Origin: an uncultured Novosphingobium sp. | GTDB taxonomy: Bacteria; Pseudomonadota; Alphaproteobacteria; Sphingomonadales; Sphingomonadaceae | NCBI GenBank assembly: GCA_937996535.1 | Contig: CALKVF010000061.1 | Location: 1 to 7,882, forward strand | Length of the DNA: 7,882 nt | Direction of reading: 5' to 3' | Shown: piece by piece, positions 1-5,665 of the stretch | Layout of the letters: every line of letters starts with the position of its first letter | Position numbering within the stretch: position 1 is the first letter of the stretch | Made by a program: the position numbers and the translations under genes | Notes under the pieces: generated by a model | The model's input: the letters and a program-made list of their open reading frames with translations, nothing else | Told to the model about the DNA's origin: nothing | The model's database searches: none

Positions 1-861
1 GTGACCGTCTATCAGGTCTATGATGCCGATGGCAGCGAACTGGCGCTGTTCTATTTCGATCCGTGGAAGCGCGACAACAAGTCGGGCGGCGCGTGGATGT
101 CGAACTTCGTCGATCAGACCAGCCTCTTGGGCACCAAGCCGGTGGTCTACAACGTCGAGAACTTCACCAAGCCCGCCGCCGGTCAGCCCGCACTGATCAC
201 GTGGGACGATGCCAACACCATGTTCCACGAATTCGGCCACGCCCTGCACGGGATGCTGTCGAACCAGCGCTATCCCTCGATCGCGGGGACCAACACCGCG
301 CGCGATTTCGTGGAGTTCCCCAGCCAGTTCAACGAAAACTGGATGACAGAGCCGCGGGTGCTGGCCAACTTCGCCAAGCACTACCAGACCGGCGCGCCGA
401 TGCCCGCCGCGCTGGTCGCCAAGATCGACAAGGCCAAGCACTTCAACCAGGCCTATGCGCTGGGCGAAGTCGTGGCCGCAGCCCTGCTCGATCTCAAGTG
501 GCACGCCCTGCCCGCCGATGCCGCCAAGCAGGATGTCGACGCGTTCGAAACCAAGGCACTGGGGGAAACCGGGCTCGACGTGACCCACGTGCCGACCCGC
601 TATCGCACCAGCTATTTCCGCCATATCTGGGCCAACGGCTATGCTGCGGGCTACTATGCCTACAGCTGGACCGAAATGCTCGATCACGATGCCTACCAGT
701 GGTTCGTGGACAATGGCGGGATGACCCGCGCCAACGGCCAGCGGTTCCGCGACATGGTCCTCTCCAAGGGCCACTCGCTGGACTATGCCGAAATGTACAA
801 GGCCTTCGCCGGCCGCGATCCGGGCATCGAACCGATGCTCAAGGCGCGCGGGCTGAAGTAA
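1..861 (+). CDS. dcp: M3-family peptidyl-dipeptidase (Dcp-like), C-terminal part, 5' end outside window
   Basis: This is the C-terminal 286 residues of a zinc metallopeptidase of the thimet oligopeptidase/Dcp family (M3), which removes dipeptides from or trims short peptides. The zinc motif HEFGH is at residues 76-80 of the visible part (two His ligands and the catalytic Glu). The third ligand is probably Glu105 in the DFVEFPSQ segment, 25 residues after the second His, the spacing known for the family. The aromatic block YAAGYYAYSW (214-223) matches the substrate-binding region of Dcp. Full-length members are about 680-730 residues, so roughly 400 N-terminal residues lie left of the window; the GTG at base 1 is simply an in-frame Val codon. 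The gene ends with TAA at 859-861, one base before the stop of the convergent ABC ATPase gene. Dcp is preferred over oligopeptidase A because of the RDFVEFPSQ and GYYAYSW context. The C-terminus looks intact. Confidence 0.93.
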   Translation: MTVYQVYDADGSELALFYFDPWKRDNKSGGAWMSNFVDQTSLLGTKPVVYNVENFTKPAAGQPALITWDDANTMFHEFGHALHGMLSNQRYPSIAGTNTARDFVEFPSQFNENWMTEPRVLANFAKHYQTGAPMPAALVAKIDKAKHFNQAYALGEVVAAALLDLKWHALPADAAKQDVDAFETKALGETGLDVTHVPTRYRTSYFRHIWANGYAAGYYAYSWTEMLDHDAYQWFVDNGGMTRANGQRFRDMVLSKGHSLDYAEMYKAFAGRDPGIEPMLKARGLK

Positions 862-862
862 C

Positions 863-1585
863 TCAGGTCGCGAGCGCGCGCTGGCCCGGTTCGCCGAGCC
901 AGCGCGCGCCAACCCCCCAAACCTTGGCGATCACATCCTGCGCCAGCGCCTGCTCGGGCGCGCCATCGGCCACCACCCGGCCCTGATCCAGCACCACCAC
1001 CCGGTCCGCATGGTTCATCGCATGGGCCAGATCGTGCAGCACCAGCACCACCCCCAGCCCGCCTGCCGCCAGCGCGCGAAAATGCGCGAGCAGCGCCAAC
1101 TGGTGCGCGAGATCAAGATTGGCGAGCGGCTCGTCCGCCAGCAGCCAACCGGGACTGCCCGCCAGCACCCGGGCGAGCAGCGCGCGGGCGCGCTCCCCGC
1201 CAGACACCTGCGATACCGGCCGCGCGCGCAGCGGTTCAAGCGCCAAGGCCGCCAGCGCAGCCTCGATCGCGGCACGGTCCTGCGCGGCATCATCGCCCCA
1301 CGGCAACCGGCCCAGACCAACCAGCGTTTCCACCGAAACGTCCCAGGCGACATCTGCGCTCTGCGGGAGATAGCCCAGCACCCGAGCCCGCGCGCGCAGC
1401 GCCATCGCCTCCAGCGCCGTGCCATCCAGCGCCACGCCCCTGCCCGCGAGCCCGGCAAGGCAGGTCAGCAGGCTCGATTTGCCTGCGCCATTGGGGCCGC
1501 AGATCGCAGTGACTTCACCGGGCCGCAGCGCCAGCGAAACCCCGGCAAGGCGCCCCGGCAGCGAAAGGTCTTGCGCGCTCAGCAT
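863..1585 (-). CDS. btuD: ABC transporter ATP-binding protein, cobalamin uptake (BtuD-like)
   Basis: This 240-residue ATPase is the cytoplasmic motor of the B12 importer. Walker A GPNGAGKS is at residues 30-37, the Q-loop Gln at 75 (LPQ), the signature VSGGER at 127-132 (a variant of LSGGQ), Walker B WLLADEP at 147-153, the D-loop NLD at 156-158 and the switch His at 184 (LHD). Length and motifs match the BtuD/FhuC/HmuV group that serves FecCD permeases. The reading frame stays open upstream to 1702, but that part is arginine/alanine-rich read-through of the permease gene. The ATG at 1585 places the domain start correctly, has GGAG 9 nt upstream, and overlaps the permease stop as TGATG, indicating translational coupling. 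A GTG directly before it (1588) is an alternative. Substrate assignment rests on the operon and its cobalamin riboswitch; the ATPase alone could equally serve haem or siderophores. The last codons contain the strong hairpin at 874-909. Confidence 0.92.
   Translation of the reverse strand: MLSAQDLSLPGRLAGVSLALRPGEVTAICGPNGAGKSSLLTCLAGLAGRGVALDGTALEAMALRARARVLGYLPQSADVAWDVSVETLVGLGRLPWGDDAAQDRAAIEAALAALALEPLRARPVSQVSGGERARALLARVLAGSPGWLLADEPLANLDLAHQLALLAHFRALAAGGLGVVLVLHDLAHAMNHADRVVVLDQGRVVADGAPEQALAQDVIAKVWGVGARWLGEPGQRALAT
874..909. terminator. Long GC-rich hairpin at convergent gene ends (possible bidirectional 3'-end structure)
   Basis: A perfect 12-bp inverted repeat (GCGCGCGCTGGC at 874-885, its complement at 898-909) encloses a further 3-bp stem, CGG/CCG, closing a TTCG loop. 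It lies inside the last codons of the btuD-like gene and a few bases after the stop of the Dcp gene. The two genes converge with one base between their stops, so there is no other room for a terminator. No T-run follows on either strand, so it is not a classical intrinsic terminator; it could pause polymerase or protect 3' ends. The role is inferred; the hairpin is directly visible. Confidence 0.4.
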
Positions 1586-2544
1586 CACACCATGCTCCGG
1601 CGCAGCTTGAGCAGCAGAACCAGGAAAAACGGCGCCCCCAGCAGCGACAGCGCGATCCCCAGCCGCAGCTCGCTTTGCAGCGGCGCGATCCGGCACAGGC
1701 AATCGGCCACCAGCAACAGCAGCGCCCCGGCCAGCGCGCTCGGCGCGATCAGCGCGGACGGGCGGCGATCGGTAAAGGGGCGGATCAGGTGCGGCACCAT
1801 CAGCCCGACAAAGCCGATGATCCCGGCCACGGCCACCCCGGCCCCCACGGTCAGCCCCACGCCCGCGATCATCAGCCCTTGCAGGCGGCGCGGACTGATC
1901 CCCAGCGAACGCGCCGCCGCCTCGCCCAGAGTCAGCGCATCAAGCCCGCGGCCCGCGCGCAATAGGGCAGCAATGCCCAGCGCGGTGAGCGGGGCGGCGG
2001 TCCAGACCTCCTGCCACGATCGGTCGCTCAGCGCGCCCATCAGCCAAGTGACGATTTCCGACATGGCAAAGGGCGTGGGCGAAAGGCTGATCGCGAGGCT
2101 CATCAAGGCGCCGGCAAGGCTGGCGATGATCATCCCGGCAAGGGTAAAGACCATCACCGAGCCGCCGCTGCCCGCGATCAGACCTAGGAGCGCCATTGCC
2201 CCGCCCGCCCCGATCAAGGCAAAGATCGACAGAGCATAAGGCTGCGCGGCATAGCCGGTCCAGAAGCTCAGCACCGCGCCGAGCGCCGCGCCCGGCGCGA
2301 TCCCGAACAGTCCCGGATCGGCCAGCGGATTGCGCAGGTAACCCTGCATTGCCGCACCCGCCGCACCCAGCCCCGCGCCCAGCACCAGCGCCAGCGCGGC
2401 GCGCGGCGCGCGCAGTTCCATCAGAATCGCGAGCGCGCTCGGTCCTTGCGGGGCAAACGGATCGATCCACACCCGCCCCGCCAGCAGCGAAAGCGGCACC
2501 ACCAGCGCCAGCGCGGCGATCAACAGGGCCATCAGCCGGGTCAC
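1585..2544 (-). CDS. btuC: FecCD-family ABC permease, cobalamin uptake (BtuC-like)
   Basis: This 319-residue inner-membrane permease of the FecCD/BtuC family forms, as a dimer, the channel through which B12 enters the cytoplasm. The first hydrophobic segment covers about residues 4-23. Family signatures are RAPR (45-48), followed by a glycine-rich helix and MQGYLRNPLADPGLFG (66-81), GFVGLMVPHLIRP (about 244-256, near the ATPase-coupling region) and ELRLG...LLGAPFF (about 292-307). Most of the rest is hydrophobic helix, as expected for about ten membrane spans. The start is taken as GTG at 2544 because AAGGAG lies 6 nt upstream and the codon overlaps the btuF stop as GTGA. The open frame reaches 2607, but that extension is charged, lacks an SD and would lie inside btuF. 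Its stop overlaps the btuD start by one base. Function as a B12 rather than iron-chelate permease is inferred from the riboswitch and neighbours. Confidence 0.92.
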   Translation of the reverse strand: MTRLMALLIAALALVVPLSLLAGRVWIDPFAPQGPSALAILMELRAPRAALALVLGAGLGAAGAAMQGYLRNPLADPGLFGIAPGAALGAVLSFWTGYAAQPYALSIFALIGAGGAMALLGLIAGSGGSVMVFTLAGMIIASLAGALMSLAISLSPTPFAMSEIVTWLMGALSDRSWQEVWTAAPLTALGIAALLRAGRGLDALTLGEAAARSLGISPRRLQGLMIAGVGLTVGAGVAVAGIIGFVGLMVPHLIRPFTDRRPSALIAPSALAGALLLLVADCLCRIAPLQSELRLGIALSLLGAPFFLVLLLKLRRSMV

Positions 2545-3380
2545 AGGCTTCTCCTTACCGCGCCCAGCCGCTCGGCCGCGCGCACGATGGTCGGGCCGCC
2601 GCACCACAGCAGCGCGGGCGAAAGCGCCGCCCGCCGCGTGGTCTTGAGGCTGGCCAGCGCCGGATGGGCCAGCAGCCGGTCCTCGTTCACCGCCGGGTTT
2701 CCAGCCGTGAAAATCACCCGCGGCGGGCTGGCAAGCATGGCTTCGAGCGGCAGGACATCGGCCTGCTTCATCCCCCGCGCCGCCGCCGCATTGCTGAACC
2801 CGGTGCGGGTCAGCAGGTCGGATATCAGGGTATCGGCCCCCGGCACGATCCCGCCCGATTGCCAGACCACCGCCGGCACCGCAGCGCCGGCAGGCGCGCG
2901 GTTGGCGGCCAGCGCGGCCTCGATCCGGGCGACCAGCGCCTCGCCGCGCGCGGGATGGCCGGTCAGCGCGGCGAGCCGGCGCACCTGCGCCTCACTCTCC
3001 CCCACGGTCGGGGCCATGCCGAACTGTTCGAGCCGGAAGCCCAGCCGTCCGAGCGCGCCAACCGTGGCCGGGGCCATGAACGTGCCGCCCAGCACGACCT
3101 TGGGCGAAAGCGCGGCCACTTCCTCGACCGTGCCGGCCAGCGCCGGAAAGTGCCGGGCCCGCGCCACGTCCATCGAACTGGCCGCCGGGTCCGAACTGTA
3201 GGCCGATAGCCCCAGGATCTGGTCGGGATCGGCGACTTCCGCCAGGATCGCGTCGGTGCAGGGGTTAAGGCTGACAAAGGTCGGCCCCCTCCCCTGCTGG
3301 CCGCGCCCCGCCGGCTGCGCCGGAGCAGCCGTGCAGGCCGCCAGCGCAAGAGCCAGACAGGGCGCGAGCCGCTTTACCAC
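2541..3380 (-). CDS. btuF: Cobalamin ABC transporter substrate-binding protein (BtuF-like), probable lipoprotein
   Basis: This 279-residue protein is the periplasmic B12-binding component. The N-terminus is basic (VKR), then hydrophobic, ending in LALAAC with Cys16 as a possible lipidation site, followed by an Ala/Pro/Gln/Gly-rich linker to about residue 32. The mature domain begins with TFVSLNPCTDAILAEVADPDQILGLS (34-59), the opening strand and helix of class III (helical-backbone) binding proteins such as BtuF. The middle carries VVWQSGGIVPGADTLISDLLTRTGF, the second-lobe strand seen in this family, and the end has PALLWCGGPTIVRAAERLG. E. coli BtuF is 266 residues, so length is normal. The start is GTG at 3380, overlapping the last 7 nt of btuB; no strong SD is seen, so translation probably depends on coupling to btuB. 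No other start preserves the signal sequence. Vitamin B12 as ligand is inferred from the riboswitch-controlled operon. Confidence 0.9.
   Translation of the reverse strand: MVKRLAPCLALALAACTAAPAQPAGRGQQGRGPTFVSLNPCTDAILAEVADPDQILGLSAYSSDPAASSMDVARARHFPALAGTVEEVAALSPKVVLGGTFMAPATVGALGRLGFRLEQFGMAPTVGESEAQVRRLAALTGHPARGEALVARIEAALAANRAPAGAAVPAVVWQSGGIVPGADTLISDLLTRTGFSNAAAARGMKQADVLPLEAMLASPPRVIFTAGNPAVNEDRLLAHPALASLKTTRRAALSPALLWCGGPTIVRAAERLGAVRRSL
2551..2556 (-). promoter_or_regulatory. Ribosome binding site of btuC
   Basis: AAGGAG on the minus strand, 6 nt before GTG at 2544, is a near-perfect Shine-Dalgarno sequence lying inside the end of btuF. It decides the permease start in favour of the GTG over the upstream ATG at 2607. 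Confidence 0.8.
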
Positions 3381-5197
3381 TTCACGCGCACGCCGCCGTA
3401 GACCGAACGGCCATAGGCGCCATACTGATAGGCGGTCTGATAGCGCGTATCGGCGACGTTCTCGATCCGGCCGTAAAGCTCGAACCGCTCGCCCAGCGGC
3501 ACGCTGGCGCGCAGCGTGACGAGGGCATAGCTTTCCAGCCGGGTGGCATTGGCCGCATCTTCATAGCTGCCGCTCACCATGCGCAAATCGGCCCCGAGCG
3601 CCAGCCCGGCCAGCGCGGTGCGCCAATCGGCCGAGAGGGTCAGCGCATTGCGCGGGCGGCGGGCCAAATCCTTGCCGGTGCTGCGATTGACCGACTTCAC
3701 ATAGGTATAGGCCGCCTGGACGCTGAAATTGGCCGCCGGGCGGGCGATGGTTTCCAGTTCGATCCCCTCGGCGCGGGTCTGGCCGATGTTGAAATAGCCA
3801 GTGGGCGAGAGGTAATCGATCAGGTTGCGGGCATCGCGGCGGAACAGGGTCATCCCGGCCTGCAGCGGACTGGCATGATCGCCCAGCTCAATCCCGGCAT
3901 CAAAGCTGCGGCTGGTTTCTGGGTTCAGCCCCAGATTACCGCCATAGCCATAGAGCTGATAGAGCGTCGGCGCCTTGAAGCCTTCGCCATAGCTGGCCCG
4001 CGCGCGCCAGCCGCCGCCCAGCCGGACGCTGCCATTGGCGCCGAAGGTCCAGTGGCTGCCGAAGCGGTCGTGATCGTCGATCCGCAGCCCCGCTGCCAGC
4101 GAAGCCCGGCCGCGCTTGTAGCCCAGCAGGCCGTGGGCGCTCGACATCCGGGCCGACTGGCGCGGATCATAGTTGGTGAAGAACCGGGTCCATTCGCTGT
4201 CCGCCCCGAAATCGAGCGTGAAGCCGCTCGGCAGGTCGGCCCGCCCCGCCAGATCGGCGCGCAGACTGCGGCCATCGGTTTCGAAATTGGGCGCAGTGTC
4301 ATAGGTTGGGTCGTAATAGGCGCGGCGCGTGCTCGACAGCGCAAGCCCGCCACGCAGTTGCAGGCTGCCGGCCTGATGCTCCACCCCGATCCGGCCCGAA
4401 CCCTGCCGGGTGGTCTGGTATTCGGGCGTATCGCCAAAATTGTAGAGCGGCGCGGGATAGCCATCGAAATCGACCCGGCTGTCGGCATAGCGGCCCGCCG
4501 CGACCAGCGACCAGTCGCTCGTCAGATCAAGCCGTCCGCGCCCCCCGACGTGCCACTGGCGGAAGCCATCGGGCTCGCTGCCGCCGCTGAAGGCCGAAAT
4601 CCCGTCGCTGCGGGTATAGCCGCCGCCAAGGGTCAGCGCATGATCGGCGCGGGCCAGCCCGACCTGGGCTTCGGCCGCGATGGTATCATAGTCCCCATAT
4701 TCGGCGCTGCCGGTGGCGCCATCGACCTCGGCGCTGGTCACCGCCAGCACCCCGGCAATCGCGCTCGATCCCCAGACCACGCTGTTCGAGCCGCGCAGCA
4801 GTTCGATCCGGCCGATCCCGCCGGTCAGCAGCGTGCCGAAATCGAACCCGCCCGAAGGCGCGGCGGTATCTTCCACCCGCACCCCGTCGATCGTGACCAG
4901 CAGTTGCTCGGAATTGCTGCCGCGCACGAACATGCTGGTCTGGCTGCCCAGCCCGCCGCGCCGTGCCAGGGTCACGCCCGGCAGGCGTTCGAGCACGCGC
5001 GAAATGTCGCCGCCCTGAACCTGTTCGAGCGCGGCAGCATCAAGCACCGAGATCGACTGGCCGGTCTGTGCGGCGGGCTCGCGCCAGCCGCTGGCGGTTA
5101 CGACAATGGCCGCATCATCGAGCGGCTCGGCGCCATCCTGAGCCAAGGCCGGAGCGGCAAACGCAAGCGAACTTCCAACAAGAAACAGATACTTCAC
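3374..5197 (-). CDS. btuB: TonB-dependent outer-membrane cobalamin receptor (BtuB-like)
   Basis: This 607-residue TonB-dependent receptor takes B12 across the outer membrane using ExbBD-TonB energy. A Sec signal peptide (residues 1-19) ends in ALA. The TonB box is DAAIVVTA (28-35), similar to the DTLVVTA of E. coli BtuB. The plug covers about residues 45-155, with PGVTLARRGG, MFVRGSNSEQLLVTIDGVRV and IGRIELLRGSNSVVWGSSAIAGVLAV. The rest is a beta-barrel ending in YQTAYQYGAYGRSVYGGVRVKW; the part before the last strand closely resembles the end of E. coli BtuB (YETVYGYQTAGRE). The terminal residue is Trp rather than the more usual Phe, still aromatic as needed for barrel assembly. Length matches BtuB (614). 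The start is GTG at 5197 with GAGGT 6 nt upstream; it gives a complete signal peptide. It is the first gene after the cobalamin riboswitch, which strongly supports B12 over an iron chelate as substrate. Confidence 0.95.
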   Translation of the reverse strand: MKYLFLVGSSLAFAAPALAQDGAEPLDDAAIVVTASGWREPAAQTGQSISVLDAAALEQVQGGDISRVLERLPGVTLARRGGLGSQTSMFVRGSNSEQLLVTIDGVRVEDTAAPSGGFDFGTLLTGGIGRIELLRGSNSVVWGSSAIAGVLAVTSAEVDGATGSAEYGDYDTIAAEAQVGLARADHALTLGGGYTRSDGISAFSGGSEPDGFRQWHVGGRGRLDLTSDWSLVAAGRYADSRVDFDGYPAPLYNFGDTPEYQTTRQGSGRIGVEHQAGSLQLRGGLALSSTRRAYYDPTYDTAPNFETDGRSLRADLAGRADLPSGFTLDFGADSEWTRFFTNYDPRQSARMSSAHGLLGYKRGRASLAAGLRIDDHDRFGSHWTFGANGSVRLGGGWRARASYGEGFKAPTLYQLYGYGGNLGLNPETSRSFDAGIELGDHASPLQAGMTLFRRDARNLIDYLSPTGYFNIGQTRAEGIELETIARPAANFSVQAAYTYVKSVNRSTGKDLARRPRNALTLSADWRTALAGLALGADLRMVSGSYEDAANATRLESYALVTLRASVPLGERFELYGRIENVADTRYQTAYQYGAYGRSVYGGVRVKW

Positions 5198-5232
5198 GCA
5201 AATACCTCACAACATGAACGAATGCCGTTCAT
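5194..5232 (-). other. Possible 12-codon leader peptide ahead of btuB
   Basis: An ATG on the minus strand at 5232-5230 opens a 12-codon frame reading MNGIRSCCEVFA, whose TGA (5196-5194) overlaps the btuB GTG start as GTGA, the same junction as between btuF and btuC. Its first six codons lie in the 5213-5233 hairpin. Only a weak G-rich stretch about 9 nt upstream could act as SD. A frame this short arises easily by chance, so translation is unproven. Confidence 0.2.
5204..5208 (-). promoter_or_regulatory. Ribosome binding site of btuB
   Basis: GAGGT on the minus strand, 6 nt before GTG at 5197. It supports the GTG start; another GTG at 5210 is in a different frame. Being at the end of the riboswitch leader, it is the likely target if control is translational. 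Confidence 0.7.
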
Positions 5233-5233
5233 G
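5213..5233 (-). promoter_or_regulatory. Perfect 8-bp hairpin in the riboswitch expression platform
   Basis: CATGAACG (5213-5220) and CGTTCATG (5226-5233) are exact inverted repeats separated by 5 nt. In the btuB mRNA this hairpin ends 4 nt before the SD at 5204-5208. The mRNA also has a CGTTC segment just after the aptamer (+ strand GAACG at 5296-5300) that could pair instead with the hairpin's GAACG arm, giving a possible switch between two folds. It could alternatively be a protein-binding operator. The repeat is directly seen; its role is inferred. Confidence 0.5.
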
Positions 5234-5242
5234 GCGAGAGGC

Positions 5243-5260
5243 CCCGCGCGAATTCGCGGG
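5243..5260 (-). promoter_or_regulatory. Second GC-rich hairpin in the btuB leader
   Basis: CCCGCG (5243-5248) and CGCGGG (5255-5260) can pair as a 6-bp stem with a 6-nt loop, containing the 12-bp palindrome CGCGAATTCGCG at 5247-5258. It sits between the aptamer and the 5213-5233 hairpin. No T-run follows on the minus strand, so it is not an intrinsic terminator. Confidence 0.35.
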
Positions 5261-5311
5261 TCCACGCTGCAATCCGGTACACCCCGCCCGGCGCGGAACG
5301 ACCGTCATGGG

Positions 5312-5473
5312 CAGGTCTCCTGGCTCCCGGATCATCGCCCCGTCCCGCCTTCCCGGCGGCCCCCGAAGGGTCTGCCAGTGGCATCGTGGGAAAGCGCTCC
5401 CCGGTCACAGTTGCGGGGGCAGCGGGGGATTTGAACCCCCTTCCCTCTTCGGTCCGCTTGCGCGGACAACCCG
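5312..5473 (-). promoter_or_regulatory. Cobalamin (adenosylcobalamin-type) riboswitch
   Basis: The aptamer is read on the minus strand. Conserved blocks occur in the right order: GAGGGAA; a stem GGGGG/CCCCC (5424-5440) around the segment that is usually GGTGAAAATCC and here reads GGTTCAAATCC; the core CTGCCCCCGCAACTGTGA (5405-5422); the B12 box GCCACTGG (5375-5382); GGGAAGGCGG (5345-5354); and GATGATCCGGGAGCCAGGAG leading into ACCTG (5312-5336). The closing helix P1 can form between CGGGT (5469-5473) and ACCTG (5312-5316) with one G-U pair, which sets the limits. This RNA class binds cobalamin and normally represses the genes behind it. Here it precedes the btuB-btuF-btuC-btuD operon, with 114 nt between aptamer and start codon. 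No terminator with a U-run is seen, so control at ribosome binding (or by Rho) is more likely than intrinsic termination. Confidence 0.96.
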
Positions 5474-5485
5474 TGACGTGCGGGC

Positions 5486-5514
5486 GGCATAGGCCCGCGC
5501 GCCGCGCCGGGCAA
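5486..5514 (-). promoter_or_regulatory. Candidate sigma70-type promoter of the btu operon
   Basis: On the minus strand TTGCCC (5509-5514) and TATGCC (5486-5491) are separated by exactly 17 bp. Transcription would begin near 5478-5480, 5-7 nt before the first P1 base of the riboswitch at 5473, which is where a riboswitch transcript is expected to start. The hexamers are imperfect matches to TTGACA/TATAAT; position is the main support. Confidence 0.5.
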
Positions 5515-5620
5515 GCCCCGCCGCATAGGAGCATTTCTTAACCGCTTGGCACTAGCGCCATCATTCGTCCCACATCGGCACGGCGCGAAATGCGCGGGTG
5601 CGCCGGACGGGCACTGCAAT

Positions 5621-5637
5621 TACGCGCTGAGCGCGTA
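5621..5637. repeat. Perfect 17-bp palindrome upstream of the SleB-type hydrolase gene
   Basis: TACGCGCTGAGCGCGTA has two exact 8-bp arms around a central G, ending 28 bp before the ATG at 5666. It lies in the 190-bp region between two divergent transcription units, a usual place for an operator. It could equally form a 7-bp RNA hairpin in the hydrolase mRNA leader. No binding protein can be named. Confidence 0.45.
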
Positions 5638-5665
5638 GCCAGAGCGAGTCTGCCAAAGCCAAGCG

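Noticed and set aside
971..1007. Direct repeat of CACCACCCGG
   Set aside because: It encodes two Val/Arg-rich stretches (RVVV and GRVVADG) at the C-terminal side of the ATPase; ordinary codon repetition, no sign of a functional DNA repeat.
1586..1702. N-terminal extension of the ATPase to an ATG at 1702
   Set aside because: The added 39 residues are low-complexity and overlap the permease gene; the ATG at 1585 has a GGAG site and the standard TGATG junction.
1010..2239. A 409-codon open frame on the plus strand opposite btuD and btuC
   Set aside because: Arg/Gln/Pro/Ser-rich read-through antisense to two genes with full family motifs; no domain of its own.
863..5197. Iron-siderophore or haem uptake as the function of the transporter operon
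   Set aside because: The protein families allow it, but a near-complete cobalamin riboswitch directly ahead of the first gene and the BtuB-like receptor end make B12 the far better choice.
3875..5434. A 519-codon open frame on the plus strand opposite btuB
   Set aside because: Its sequence is Ala/Arg/Pro/Gly-rich without recognisable domains, it is antisense to a clearly recognised receptor, and it runs into the riboswitch. It is a product of high GC content.
5400..5445. tRNA T-arm-like sequence (GGTTCAAATCC between G and C runs) on the minus strand
   Set aside because: No acceptor, D or anticodon arm surrounds it. It is the conserved GGTGAAAATCC-type segment of the cobalamin riboswitch, with a small change that makes it look like a T-loop.
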